In this document: one piece after another, positions 21,041 through 30,017 of the stretch
How positions within the stretch are numbered: the first letter of the stretch is position 1
Layout of the letters: every line of letters starts with the position of its first letter
NCBI GenBank assembly: GCA_964514175.1
Contig: CAZEPQ010000006.1
Coordinates: 1-33,059, forward strand
DNA length: 33,059 bases
Direction: 5' to 3'
Source: HGM13006 sp964514175
GTDB taxonomy: Bacteria > Bacillota > Clostridia > Oscillospirales > Oscillospiraceae
Translations under genes and position numbers: made by a program
Notes under the pieces: generated by a model
The model's database searches: none
The model's input: only the letters and a program-made list of their open reading frames with translations
Told to the model about the DNA's origin: nothing

Positions 21041-22445
21041 GGTATGCTCCTTCCTTGGGGGCCCAGGCGGCTGTCAGAGCGGCGGCACCTTCTTTGATGG
21101 CTTCGTCGCTAAGGCCGCCGAAGCCCAAAAGCACGGTGGATCGATATTCTTCGGGGACATCCCCTAAAAAGTAGGGGGAAACGGGGTAGACTCGGATGGC
21201 CTTTTCGGCTGCGGAGGCCACCAGGGCTTTTTCGTCCATGCCGTTTTTTACGTTCAGGGTCAGATGATGGCCAGCAGGATCGCCCAAAATATCGGTGAAG
21301 GGCCGAATGGGGGAGAGAGCGTCCACCAGACACTGCCGGCGGGCACGGTAATAGATACGCATGCGGTTTACATGGGTCTCAAAATGGCCTTCCTTCATAA
21401 ATTCCCGCAGTACTGCCTGTTCAAAACCGGAGACGGTGGAGGAAAAACCGGCGTAGTTTTCCTGATACAGCGTCAGCAGTGTTTGAGGCAGCACCATATA
21501 GCTGATGCGAAGCCCCGGTGCCACACTGCGGGAAAAAGTGCCCAGGTAGATGACCCGGCCCTGATGGTCGATGCTCTGCAGGGAGGGAATGGGCCGTGAT
21601 TGATAGCGAAATTCGGAATCGTAGTCATCCTCAATGATATAGCGGTGCTGTCCCTGTCCGCTCCAACGGAGCAGAGCGGTACGCTGGCCAATGGGCATGG
21701 CGTAGCCCAGAGGGTACTGGTGGGAGGGGGTGGTGTAGACCAACACCCGGTCCTCTCCTGGAAGGGCGGTCAAACGCAGTCCCTCCCTGTCCACCGGAAC
21801 GGTGGTAATGGGGTGGCCCATGCGGGAAAACAGTTGATGGGCCCGATTGTACAGCGGATTCTCCACAGCCAGGGTGAAGGGGCCGGGGAGGATGTAGGAG
21901 AGGATGAACAGCAGGTTGTCCGTACCTGCGCCGATGATGATCTGTTCCGGCGTACATTGCACTCCGCGGGCCCGGTACAGATACGCTGCTACCTCCTGGC
22001 GAAGGGCGTAATCGCCCTGGGGCGGGGTTCTAAGCAGCAGGTTTTCGTCGTATTCGTTAAAGCAATTTTTCATAAGCCGTCGCCAGACACCAAAGGGAAA
22101 CTGCTGCCGTGCCATGCCGGAGGGGGAGAAATCCACCTGCCAGGAAGGGGCTTCCGCTGCTTCTTTGGCGGGGACGGGAGTGGGGGCAGATGCGGTCTGG
22201 GGCAGCAGGCCGGTTTCCAGGACGAAGAAGCCCCGGCGGGGAGAGGCTTGAATGAAGCCTTCCGTCTCCAACTGACAGTAGGCACTGTCCACCGTGTTTA
22301 CGGAAATACCAAGCTGCTCCGACAGCTTTCGCTTGGAGGGGAGCTTGGCACCGCAGGGAATGGTACCGGCTTGAATTTGTGCTTTTAACTGCTGATACAG
22401 CGTTTGGTAGAGGGGATTGGAGCTGTTTTCCGGCAATGTGATCAC
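21030..22445 (-). CDS. MocR-type regulator (GntR helix-turn-helix fused to an aminotransferase fold)
   Basis: 471 residues. The GntR winged helix (about 10-75: LPSKRKLSEQLGISVNTVDSAY) is joined by a linker to a class-I aminotransferase fold (about 105-465). Typical fold elements are present: VENPLYNRAHQ, TTPSHQYPLGYAM and EDDYDSEFRY (272-281). The PLP-lysine motif, normally GTFSK, reads GTFSR with Arg306 (codon CGC), so covalent PLP binding is doubtful. It starts at GTG behind AGGAGG. The neighbour mobB overlaps its end. MocR proteins often control PLP, GABA or amino-acid genes. The target here is unknown. Confidence 0.9.
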   Translation of the reverse strand: MITLPENSSNPLYQTLYQQLKAQIQAGTIPCGAKLPSKRKLSEQLGISVNTVDSAYCQLETEGFIQASPRRGFFVLETGLLPQTASAPTPVPAKEAAEAPSWQVDFSPSGMARQQFPFGVWRRLMKNCFNEYDENLLLRTPPQGDYALRQEVAAYLYRARGVQCTPEQIIIGAGTDNLLFILSYILPGPFTLAVENPLYNRAHQLFSRMGHPITTVPVDREGLRLTALPGEDRVLVYTTPSHQYPLGYAMPIGQRTALLRWSGQGQHRYIIEDDYDSEFRYQSRPIPSLQSIDHQGRVIYLGTFSRSVAPGLRISYMVLPQTLLTLYQENYAGFSSTVSGFEQAVLREFMKEGHFETHVNRMRIYYRARRQCLVDALSPIRPFTDILGDPAGHHLTLNVKNGMDEKALVASAAEKAIRVYPVSPYFLGDVPEEYRSTVLLGFGGLSDEAIKEGAAALTAAWAPKEGAYHES

Positions 22446-22510
22446 TGATATGCCTCCTGAGACGTAAAAAATACAATTTCATGGTATCAGAAAATAATTA
22501 AATGTCAAGA

Positions 22511-22545
22511 CAAATGAAAACAGCCCCCTCTGAGCGAGGGGGCTG
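22511..22545 (-). terminator. Terminator of vanW
   Basis: CAGCCCCCTC (22521-22530) pairs with GAGGGGGCTG (22536-22545), followed on the minus strand by TTTTCATTTG. It lies directly after the vanW stop codon. Confidence 0.88.
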
Positions 22546-22549
22546 AAAA

Positions 22550-24676
22550 TCATTCTGCGGGGGTCTCTGAGGTGGCACTGGTGCCGCCGGAATCGCCGCC
22601 GGAACTGCCGCTGGTGTCACCACCGGTGCTGCTGGTTTCGCCGCCGGAACTGCCGCTGGTGTCACCACCGGTGCTGCCACTGGTGTCGCCGCCGGAACTG
22701 CTGCCGGAGTTGTCAGTGGGGGTAGAGGTGGGGACTGTCGAGGGCTCAGTGCTGGGTGCAGTACTGGGCGCGGTACTGGGAGATGTGCTGGGAGATGTGC
22801 TGGGAGATGTGCTGGGAGATGTGCTGGGAGATGTGCTGGGCTCAGTACTGGGAGAAGTGCTGGGTTCTTCGCTGGGCTCCTCAGATTCCTCAGGAGCTAC
22901 CGTAGCAGTGGAACCGCTGGTGTAGGTGATCTTGTCCCGCTTCTGATGTGTGGTAGTACCCAGGTTGCCCATAGCATCCAGGTCCTCGGTGGTATCGGTA
23001 CGAATCAGGTTGCCGCTGCTGTCGTAGACATAACGGATGATCTCGTAGACCTTGCCGGTATAACCGCTCTGATTTTCCTCGTCGCCGGTCTCTCGGGTCT
23101 TGGTGAGGGTTTCAAAGGGAACAGTCTTTACCAGCTCGGAGGTGATCTTAACAGAATAGTTGTTCACATCGGTACCGATCAGTTCGATATAGACTCTGCC
23201 GCCGGAGAGGTAGGCCTCAATACGCATGGGATAGTCCGTGGAGTTCCGGAACTGGAAGTCCACGCTGCCCCAATACACGGTGGCGTCCAGACCGCCGGGA
23301 ACGTAGTCTACAGTAAACATATGGGGTTCACGGTAGACGATTTCCAGATCGGAATACATGGCGCAGTAGTAGATGGTGGAGGCTACCTGACAGATGCCGC
23401 CGCCCAGGGCGGGCTCGGAATTGCCGGAGACATATACAACAGCTTCCTTGTAGCCCTTCTCGGCGGTACGCTCACCTACCGTATCGTTGAAGGAGAATAC
23501 CTCGCCGGGCTGCAACACGGTGTCGTCGATGGCTTCGCAGGCAAGGCGCAGGTTCGTGGTGCGATTGGCGTTGGAAGCGTAAACAGTGCCGTAGGAATAC
23601 AGAGTATCCCGGAAGAGCATGGGTTCCAGCTCTGCCTTGGTCATTTTCGCCGGGGTTTCATTAAAGGAGAAGGTGAGCACGTCACCGGCAGAAGCCAGAG
23701 CAAGCTGCTCGTTGGCCTCTTCCAGCTCCACGGAGGGGACATAGCCAAGAACCTCTTCCACAACGTCTTCGCTGTCGGGGTCATAGTAGGCGTCCTTGGG
23801 CTCGGTGGTAAGCTGGTCATAGAGACGATCCAGCGCCACAGTGGCAGGATAGCTCATGGTGTAATCAAAGTCTATGTCGCTGTAATCGCCGGAAGAAAAT
23901 GCATCGGATACCAGGTTGTACAGGCTCTCAGTGTCCAGTTCTCTGCCGGGAGAACCAATGGTGACGGTGATTACACGGTTGTCGGTATCCACCTGAACAT
24001 CAGACTCCACCAACTGGGTATTTACATCTGCGGCGGTGGTGTTGATGAGCTCACGGATGTAAGTTGTATCGATCTCTACTGCGGAGGAAATGTCAATATC
24101 ATTTCTGGTGCGCTGGGCGGCCTTGATGGCCCGGGCCATGGCGAAGGGGCTTGTGCTGGTTCTGCCATAGTTGTAGGCTTTGGATACGGCTTTATCCACA
24201 TCCAGCAGTACGGTGCTTTGCTCCGGGGTAAAGGTCAGCGTCTGGTCCGGAAGGTTTACGTTGACACTCTGCTGTACCGTGTCGGACAGAGAGGATTCAA
24301 TGGCTACGGTGGCCTCGTCCACGGTCATGCCGCCCACATCGATGCCTGCAACATAGACGTTGGGCAGGATCTTGTCATAATCGGCATACCGCATGGCATA
24401 TACGCCGATGCCGCCGGCTACTGCAATGGCGAGAACCAAAGCGACGATTAAAACGATAAGGACAACGCTTGCGCCGCGCTTTTTCTTTCTGCGGCGATTA
24501 TTCTGAGGCGGCCGCTGACCGCTGTGGCTCTGAGAAGCGGAACGCTGAGCGGAAGCAGAACGCTGACCGGAGGTCTGCCGCTGTGCAGAACCGAAGCGCT
24601 GTGTGGAACTGCTGCGAGTCGTGCCGGAGGAAGTTCTGCTTTTATTGTTCTTTTCCTGACTGATAGTAATCTCCAC
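22550..24676 (-). CDS. VanW-domain cell-envelope protein with Pro-Ser-Thr and Gly-Ser tail
   Basis: 708 residues. A Ser/Arg/Gln-rich cytoplasmic head (1-68) is followed by one membrane helix (about 69-94) and a putative peptidoglycan-binding region (about 110-330, containing VAGIDVGGMTVDEA). The VanW domain (about 372-500) has GEVFSFNDTVGERTAEKGY and ALGGGICQVASTIYYCAM. A beta-rich G5-like stretch reaches residue 590, then a low-complexity tail (600-708) of PST and GGDTSG repeats probably spans the wall. The function is unproven; the family is tied to cell-wall physiology and its name comes from the vancomycin cluster, but no van resistance genes are here. The GTG at 24676 directly follows an in-frame TAG and has no ribosome site upstream, so the true start is uncertain. 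Confidence 0.88.
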   Translation of the reverse strand: MEITISQEKNNKSRTSSGTTRSSSTQRFGSAQRQTSGQRSASAQRSASQSHSGQRPPQNNRRRKKKRGASVVLIVLIVALVLAIAVAGGIGVYAMRYADYDKILPNVYVAGIDVGGMTVDEATVAIESSLSDTVQQSVNVNLPDQTLTFTPEQSTVLLDVDKAVSKAYNYGRTSTSPFAMARAIKAAQRTRNDIDISSAVEIDTTYIRELINTTAADVNTQLVESDVQVDTDNRVITVTIGSPGRELDTESLYNLVSDAFSSGDYSDIDFDYTMSYPATVALDRLYDQLTTEPKDAYYDPDSEDVVEEVLGYVPSVELEEANEQLALASAGDVLTFSFNETPAKMTKAELEPMLFRDTLYSYGTVYASNANRTTNLRLACEAIDDTVLQPGEVFSFNDTVGERTAEKGYKEAVVYVSGNSEPALGGGICQVASTIYYCAMYSDLEIVYREPHMFTVDYVPGGLDATVYWGSVDFQFRNSTDYPMRIEAYLSGGRVYIELIGTDVNNYSVKITSELVKTVPFETLTKTRETGDEENQSGYTGKVYEIIRYVYDSSGNLIRTDTTEDLDAMGNLGTTTHQKRDKITYTSGSTATVAPEESEEPSEEPSTSPSTEPSTSPSTSPSTSPSTSPSTSPSTAPSTAPSTEPSTVPTSTPTDNSGSSSGGDTSGSTGGDTSGSSGGETSSTGGDTSGSSGGDSGGTSATSETPAE
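22595..22703 (-). repeat. 45-48-base tandem repeats encoding GGDTSG-type tail
   Basis: GCCGCCGGAACTG recurs on the plus strand at 22595, 22640 and 22688. The units encode Gly/Ser/Asp/Thr runs at the C-terminus of the VanW protein. Confidence 0.8.
22740..22868 (-). repeat. 12-base tandem repeats encoding Pro-Ser-Thr units
   Basis: About ten units of CTGGGAGATGTG and variants on the plus strand encode SPST/APST/EPST. The central five are identical and are therefore a likely site of length change by slippage. Confidence 0.85.
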
Positions 24677-24723
24677 CTAACTTAAGACAGTGATTCTGTC
24701 ATATTTTTTGATAAGCAAACCAT

Positions 24724-24752
24724 ATTATACTGCGAATTGCCTTGTTTTGCAA
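24724..24752 (-). promoter_or_regulatory. Promoter of vanW
   Basis: Minus strand TTGCAA (24752-24747), a 17-base spacer and a perfect TATAAT (24729-24724), about 50 bases before the coding region. Confidence 0.7.
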
Positions 24753-24802
24753 TCGCTTTCGATGAATTTTATAAATTAGTAATATTTACACAAGACAAAG
24801 TA

Positions 24803-27800
24803 CTATTGTGACTCATCCGAAATGCTGAAGGCAGCAAATTTCTTAACGAAGAGTTCCGAGACCTTCAGCGGATCTTCGCCCTTTAGCAGCTTCAGGGTCA
24901 GTCTGGGGGTATCCCCGGCAGAGAACAGCACCCGTTTTTTCAGCATTTCATCGGCACAGATGCCGCTGACAGCGGCAAAGTCGATGGTACGGAGGGTGAA
25001 GATCAAGGTCTGTCCCTTCTGGGTGATGTCGGAGAAACCCAAAGCGGCGGCCCTTGCCCGAAGCAGTGCCACGCTGATAAGGGCGGTGACGGGCTTGGGA
25101 GGATCACCGTAGCGGTCGATCATCTCGTCGATGACATCGTCAGCATCTACCTCCTGACGAATGGAGGCAATGCGGCGGTACAGATCCATACGCTGTTCTC
25201 CGGAAAAAACATAGTTCTCTGGGATGTTGGCGGAGATGTTCAGATCTGCGGAACAGGTCTTTTCCTCCTGGGGAGCTTCCCCCTTCTGTTCCAGTACCGC
25301 TTCCTCCAGAAGCCGGAGATACATATCGTAGCCCACGGAGATCATATGACCGGACTGCTCGGCGCCCAAAAGGTTGCCGGCACCGCGAATCTCCAGATCC
25401 CGCATGGCAATTTTGAAGCCGGAGCCGAATTCCGCAAACTCCCGGATGGCACCCATCCGTTTTTCTGCTACTTCCGACAGAACTTTGCCCTTACGGAAGG
25501 TGAGGTAGGCATAGGCGTGGCGGTTGCTGCGGCCCACACGTCCACGGAGCTGGTGGAGCTGTGCCAGACCCAGCTTATCCGCATCCTCGATGATCAGAGT
25601 GTTGACATTGGGGATGTCGATGCCGGTTTCGATAATGGTGGTACAGACCAGTACCTGAATTTCTCCGTCGGACATTTGCTGCATCACATCGGAAAGCTCT
25701 TCCTCGTTCATTTTGCCGTGACCGATGCCGATGGAGACACCGGGAAGCTTGGCCTGAAGTCTGGCGGCGGTCTGATGGATGGAATCCACCCGGTTGTGCA
25801 GGAAGTACACCTGACCACCACGACCAATTTCACGGCGGATGGCATGTGCCAGAACATCCAGGTCGTGTTCGATAACATAGGTCTGAACGGGATAGCGGTC
25901 ACTGGGGGGCTCTTCGATGGTGGACATATCCCGAAGCCCGCTGAGGGCCATGTTCAGGGTGCGGGGAATGGGGGTAGCGGACAGGGTCAGTACATCCACG
26001 CCCTGAGACAGTTCCTTGAGCCGTTCCTTATGGGAAACGCCGAAACGCTGTTCCTCGTCCACAATGAGAAGCCCCAGGTTTTTGAATTTTACATTCTTTT
26101 GCAGCAGTTTATGGGTGCCTACCACCAGATCCACCGTGCCATGTTCCATGGCATGAAGGGTGCTGCGCTGCTGGGCTGCGGTACGGAACCGGGACAGCAC
26201 ATCAACGTTTACCGGGAAGCCGGAAAAGCGCTTCATTGCCGTCACATAATGCTGCTGGGCAAGAACTGTGGTGGGTACCAGAATGGCGCACTGCTTGCCG
26301 TCCATAATGCATTTCATGGCGGCACGGAGGGCCACCTCTGTTTTGCCGAAGCCCACGTCGCCGCAGAGCAGACGATCCATGGGGGTGGGGGATTCCATGT
26401 CTGCCTTGATCTCGTCGATGCAGCGGAGCTGATCGTCGGTCTCGGCGTAGGGAAAGCTGTCCTCGAATTCCAACTGCCAGGGACAGTCCGGAGAGAAGGC
26501 GTAACCGGGAAGTCGCTTGCGCTGGGCGTAGAGCTGAATGAGGCCCTCTGCCAGATCCTTGGCTGCGGCCTTGGCCTTTTTCTTGGTCTTTTCCCAACTG
26601 TCGCCTCCTAGCCGGGACAGCTTTACGGCGGTGTCCTCGCCGCCGCCGATATATTTTGCCACCATGTCCAACTGAGTGGCGGGGACGTAGAGCACATCGG
26701 TGCCCTGATAGGCGATCTTGATATAATCCTTGGTGACGCCGTCCAGCCGCATCTGCTCCACGCCGCAGAATCTGCCGATGCCGTGGGACTCGTGAACCAC
26801 CAGATCACCGGGATTCAGGTCAGTGAAGGTGTTGAGCTTTTGACGGTTGGTGGCGGATTTTTTCCGCTTTCGGGTCTTTTTTAGGGGCTGAGATGTGATC
26901 TGTCCCTCGGTAAGAATGGCAATTTTCAGTGAGGGGTATTCCATGCCCGCGGCAAGGGTGCCTTCGGTCAGGATCACTTCTCCCGGTTCCGGCAGCTTGG
27001 TCAGAGGGAAGGCCAGACGGGCGGTGAGCCCCCGGGCCTCCATGCTTTCCAGCAAAAGCTCCGCACGGCGCTGTGCGCCGCAGAGAACCAGCGTGCCAAA
27101 TCCGCTTCCCGCATAGTGGGAAAGGTCCGAAATGGCGGTGTCCAGACTGCCGCCGTAGGAGGGGAGCTGTTTCACAGTCACAGACAAAAGCTCCTTGGGC
27201 GGCAGGGACTCGGGGAATTTTGCGGACAAAAAGTTGTCCATATATATGACGCATTTTTTCGTGCAAAGGTTGCACAGCTCGTCAAAGTTTTTATAAAAAT
27301 CACACAATTCGCCCGCAACGGTGCCGTTTTGCAGCAGAGAATCCAGTCCCTGGGCCAGCTCGTCCAGATGCTGTGCATAGCTGCGCTCCACGGCAATGCG
27401 GTCGGAGAATACTACCATGGTCTCCGGGGAGATGTAGTCCATGGCGGTGGTAAATTCGGGGTAGATCAGAGCGCTGTAGCGATCGGCACCGGAAAAGAGG
27501 GCGCCATTTCCGATGGCTTCCGCATCCCGGGTCAGGGTGTCCATCAGCCCTTCATTGGGGTGCTTACGGCGCTTTTGGCGGGCGATCAGGGCCTGGATCT
27601 CCGAAACAAGTCCTTCTCTGCCGCCGTGATGAAGTTCCGGAAGGACTTCGGCGGTGGGCAGGAGAACGATATCGTCAATGTTTTCCGTTCTTCGCTGGGA
27701 AGTGGTGTCGAAATACCCCATGGAGTCCAGCTCATCCCCAAAGAATTCTACGCGGACCGGAGCGGGAGCGCCGGGAGAATATACATCCAAAATACCGCCT

Positions 27801-28324
27801 CTGACAGCGAACTGTCCCGTGCCCTCTACCAAAGTGCTTCTGCGGTAGCCCAGGTTCGTGAGCTTTTCGATCAGAGTGTCCAAATCGTAGGTGCCGCCTA
27901 CCACCAGGGGGACGGCAGAGGAAAACAGGGTCTCTTTGGACATGGTTCGTAGGCCCAGGGCCTCTGCGGAGGCCAGAAGGACCGGATAGCCCTGCTTGCC
28001 TAGGTGATAGAGCATGGAAAGCCGCTGATGCTCCCAACCACGGGAAACGGCGGCGGAGCCCAAAAGGGTCAGCTCACGGCTGGGCAGCACAGGGGGCTTT
28101 TCACCCAGGAATCCGGAAAGTTCCTCCGCCATTCGGGCGGTGGCCAGGTCGTCCTGACATACCACCAGCACACTTCTGCAGGTGTCCTGATGCAGGGCGG
28201 CGATCATGTGGGCACGGTGGATGGAGGAAAGGCCGGTGATGGCGCAGGGGAGGTTTTTCTCCGACAGATCCCGCAGCGCACGATATTCCGGCAGTGCCTT
28301 TAAAATATTACTTAACAGATTCAT
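24803..28324 (-). CDS. mfd: Transcription-repair coupling factor Mfd
   Basis: 1173 residues. It removes RNA polymerase stalled at DNA damage and recruits UvrA. The order is a UvrB-like N-terminal module (about 1-350), then the polymerase-interacting domain (about 495-565, NPGDLVVHESHGIGRFCGVEQM). The RecG-like translocase follows, with Walker A GDVGFGKTE (about 652-660), DEEQ in LLIVDEEQRFGV (about 755) and helicase motif VI GRVGRSNRHAYAYL. The C-terminal D7 domain ends the protein. The start at 28324 is chosen for its AGGAGG site; the frame extends ten codons further up through that site. It lies downstream of pth, as in Bacillus and many clostridia, with a hairpin between them. Confidence 0.97.
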   Translation of the reverse strand: MNLLSNILKALPEYRALRDLSEKNLPCAITGLSSIHRAHMIAALHQDTCRSVLVVCQDDLATARMAEELSGFLGEKPPVLPSRELTLLGSAAVSRGWEHQRLSMLYHLGKQGYPVLLASAEALGLRTMSKETLFSSAVPLVVGGTYDLDTLIEKLTNLGYRRSTLVEGTGQFAVRGGILDVYSPGAPAPVRVEFFGDELDSMGYFDTTSQRRTENIDDIVLLPTAEVLPELHHGGREGLVSEIQALIARQKRRKHPNEGLMDTLTRDAEAIGNGALFSGADRYSALIYPEFTTAMDYISPETMVVFSDRIAVERSYAQHLDELAQGLDSLLQNGTVAGELCDFYKNFDELCNLCTKKCVIYMDNFLSAKFPESLPPKELLSVTVKQLPSYGGSLDTAISDLSHYAGSGFGTLVLCGAQRRAELLLESMEARGLTARLAFPLTKLPEPGEVILTEGTLAAGMEYPSLKIAILTEGQITSQPLKKTRKRKKSATNRQKLNTFTDLNPGDLVVHESHGIGRFCGVEQMRLDGVTKDYIKIAYQGTDVLYVPATQLDMVAKYIGGGEDTAVKLSRLGGDSWEKTKKKAKAAAKDLAEGLIQLYAQRKRLPGYAFSPDCPWQLEFEDSFPYAETDDQLRCIDEIKADMESPTPMDRLLCGDVGFGKTEVALRAAMKCIMDGKQCAILVPTTVLAQQHYVTAMKRFSGFPVNVDVLSRFRTAAQQRSTLHAMEHGTVDLVVGTHKLLQKNVKFKNLGLLIVDEEQRFGVSHKERLKELSQGVDVLTLSATPIPRTLNMALSGLRDMSTIEEPPSDRYPVQTYVIEHDLDVLAHAIRREIGRGGQVYFLHNRVDSIHQTAARLQAKLPGVSIGIGHGKMNEEELSDVMQQMSDGEIQVLVCTTIIETGIDIPNVNTLIIEDADKLGLAQLHQLRGRVGRSNRHAYAYLTFRKGKVLSEVAEKRMGAIREFAEFGSGFKIAMRDLEIRGAGNLLGAEQSGHMISVGYDMYLRLLEEAVLEQKGEAPQEEKTCSADLNISANIPENYVFSGEQRMDLYRRIASIRQEVDADDVIDEMIDRYGDPPKPVTALISVALLRARAAALGFSDITQKGQTLIFTLRTIDFAAVSGICADEMLKKRVLFSAGDTPRLTLKLLKGEDPLKVSELFVKKFAAFSISDESQ

Positions 28325-28350
28325 CGGAGCCTCCTTTGTCTTTTTGCAAA

Positions 28351-28389
28351 GCACACAAGGGCTGCATCCGGGGTGGATGCAGCCTGTGC
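28351..28389 (-). terminator. Hairpin between pth and mfd (partial terminator or attenuator)
   Basis: GGCTGCATCC (28360-28369) pairs with GGATGCAGCC (28375-28384), extended by GCACA/TGTGC outside a 4-base bulge. On the minus strand only CTTTGC follows, so termination is probably incomplete and mfd can still be read. Confidence 0.55.
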
Positions 28390-28401
28390 GTTAGAAATTC
28401 A

Positions 28402-28995
28402 TTATTTACCGTTATACTTGTTGGCTGCTGCCTCGGGACCCTTCTGCATCAGCAGCAGGGCGGCGTCGGCGGCCTTTTTGTAGGTTTCGTCCATGCTCTC
28501 CCGCTGAGCCAGGGGGAAGGTGGACAAGACCCAATCAGCCAGGTCATAGTCCGGGTGAGGTTTTGCGCCCACACCGATCTTAATCCGGGGGAACTCCTGG
28601 GAGCCCAGGGAGGAAATGATGCTCTTGAGGCCGTTGTGGCCTCCGGCGGAGCCGTTTTTCCGAATACGGAGCCGGCCCGGGTCCAGGGAAATGTCATCCG
28701 ACAATACAATGATATGCTCCGGGGGGACCTTGTAGAACCGGGCGGCGGCGGCAACGGACTGGCCGCTGAGATTCATGTAGGTGGTGGGCTTTAAAAGGAT
28801 GACCTTCATGCCCTCATAGGAACCCTGGCCCATCAAGCCCTGGAATTTTACCCGGTCAACCTTGACTTTGAGCTCTTCAGCCAGGGCTTCCAGTGCGGCG
28901 TAGCCCACGTTATGCCGGGTGTTCCAATACTTGCTGCCCGGATTCCCCAGTCCCACGATCAGGTAGTCACAGCCGGAAGAATTTTTAAAAAACAT
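28402..28995 (-). CDS. pth: Peptidyl-tRNA hydrolase
   Basis: A 197-residue enzyme that frees tRNA from prematurely released peptides. The start is VGLGNPGSKYWNTRHNVG with the catalytic His in TRHNVG. KPTTYMNLSGQSV supplies the substrate-binding Asn, SDDISLDPG the Asp, and GSAGGHNGLKSI the second Asn. The length is normal. Its ATG shares one base with the prs stop (TAATG). No purine-rich ribosome site precedes it, so translation probably depends on ribosomes ending prs. Confidence 0.96.
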   Translation of the reverse strand: MFFKNSSGCDYLIVGLGNPGSKYWNTRHNVGYAALEALAEELKVKVDRVKFQGLMGQGSYEGMKVILLKPTTYMNLSGQSVAAAARFYKVPPEHIIVLSDDISLDPGRLRIRKNGSAGGHNGLKSIISSLGSQEFPRIKIGVGAKPHPDYDLADWVLSTFPLAQRESMDETYKKAADAALLLMQKGPEAAANKYNGK

Positions 28996-29954
28996 TAGAA
29001 CAGAGAGGAGATGGAAACTTCTTCGTCGATGCGGGTGATGGCTTCGGCGAACATTTCAGCAACGGAAAGCTGAGCGATCTTGGTACCGGTGTAGCCCTCG
29101 GGCATGGGAATGGTGTCCAGTACGCGAACTTCCTCGAAGTAGCTGTTCTCGATGCGCTCGATGGCGGGACCGGAGAACACGCCGTGGCTGGCGCAGCCGT
29201 AGAGCTTGCCGGCGCCGCCCACTTCACGGAGGGCTGCACAGGCGTTGCAGAGGGAACCGGCGGTGTCGATCATGTCATCAAAGAGGATGCAGTCCTTGCC
29301 GCGGACGTCGCCGATGATGTTCATAACTTCGCAGGAGTTGGCCTTCTGGCGGCGCTTGTCCACGATGGCAAGCCCCATACCAACCTTCTGTGCGAAGGCA
29401 CGGGCACGAGCAACGGAGCCGACGTCGGGGGACACGACTACCATGTTTTCGCGCTCTTCCTCGGTGAACTTAGCAAGATAATACTTTACAAAGACAGGGT
29501 TGCCCAGCAGGTTGTCCACGGGAATGTCGAAAAAGCCCTGAATCTGAGAGGCGTGGAGGTCCATGGTCAGCACACGGTCAGCACCGGAGGCGGTGAGAAG
29601 GTTGGCTACCAGCTTTGCGGAGATGGGATCACGGGCCTTGGCTTTGCGGTCCTGACGGGCATAGCCGTAGTAGGGCATAACAGCGGTGATACGGGCTGCG
29701 GAGGCACGGCGCATGGCGTCAATCATAATGAGCAGCTCCATGAGGCTGTCGTTGACAGGCTTGCAGGTGGACTGGATGATAAACACGTCGGCGCCACGGA
29801 CGGTCTCGTTGATGGAGACGGAGACTTCGCCATCGGCAAAGGTCTTAACGATGCTGTCACCCATGGGGAGACCCAGCTTCTCGCAGATGGCTTCAGCCAG
29901 AGCCCTGTTGGCGTTGGCAGTGAAGATCTTAATGTCCTTGTTGTGAGAAAACAT
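28995..29954 (-). CDS. prs: Ribose-phosphate pyrophosphokinase
   Basis: A 319-residue class I PRPP synthetase that makes phosphoribosyl pyrophosphate from ribose 5-phosphate and ATP. Visible signatures are FADGEVSVSINETVRGADVFIIQST near the start, the PYYGYARQDRKAKARDPISAKLVA catalytic flexible region, DLHASQIQGFF and the ribose-phosphate loop DCILFDDMIDTAGSL. AGAGGT lies nine bases before the ATG. It follows the glmU-like gene by 63 bases, the classical firmicute order. PRPP feeds nucleotide, His and Trp synthesis. Confidence 0.97.
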   Translation of the reverse strand: MFSHNKDIKIFTANANRALAEAICEKLGLPMGDSIVKTFADGEVSVSINETVRGADVFIIQSTCKPVNDSLMELLIMIDAMRRASAARITAVMPYYGYARQDRKAKARDPISAKLVANLLTASGADRVLTMDLHASQIQGFFDIPVDNLLGNPVFVKYYLAKFTEEERENMVVVSPDVGSVARARAFAQKVGMGLAIVDKRRQKANSCEVMNIIGDVRGKDCILFDDMIDTAGSLCNACAALREVGGAGKLYGCASHGVFSGPAIERIENSYFEEVRVLDTIPMPEGYTGTKIAQLSVAEMFAEAITRIDEEVSISSLF

Positions 29955-30017
29955 GTTATGATACCTCTCTTTTCATAATCGTGTCATTTTTTATACCCAG
30001 GGGAACCTTCCCCTTAA

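Noticed and set aside
22446..22508. Possible promoter for mocR from a TTGACA at 22508-22503
   Set aside because: The -35 match is good, but no acceptable -10 is found at 16-18 bases, so it is not listed as a feature.
22740..22868. Regular short repeats resembling a CRISPR array
   Set aside because: Repeats are 12 bases, contiguous without spacers, in frame, and encode the Pro-Ser-Thr tail of a surface protein.
22946..24451. A 501-codon open frame opposite vanW
   Set aside because: Antisense shadow of a clear VanW protein; no ribosome site, and the translation is low-information Gly/Val/Ile-rich sequence matching no domain.
25346..26611. A 421-codon open frame opposite mfd
   Set aside because: It covers the conserved Mfd translocase region; no start signal and no domain.
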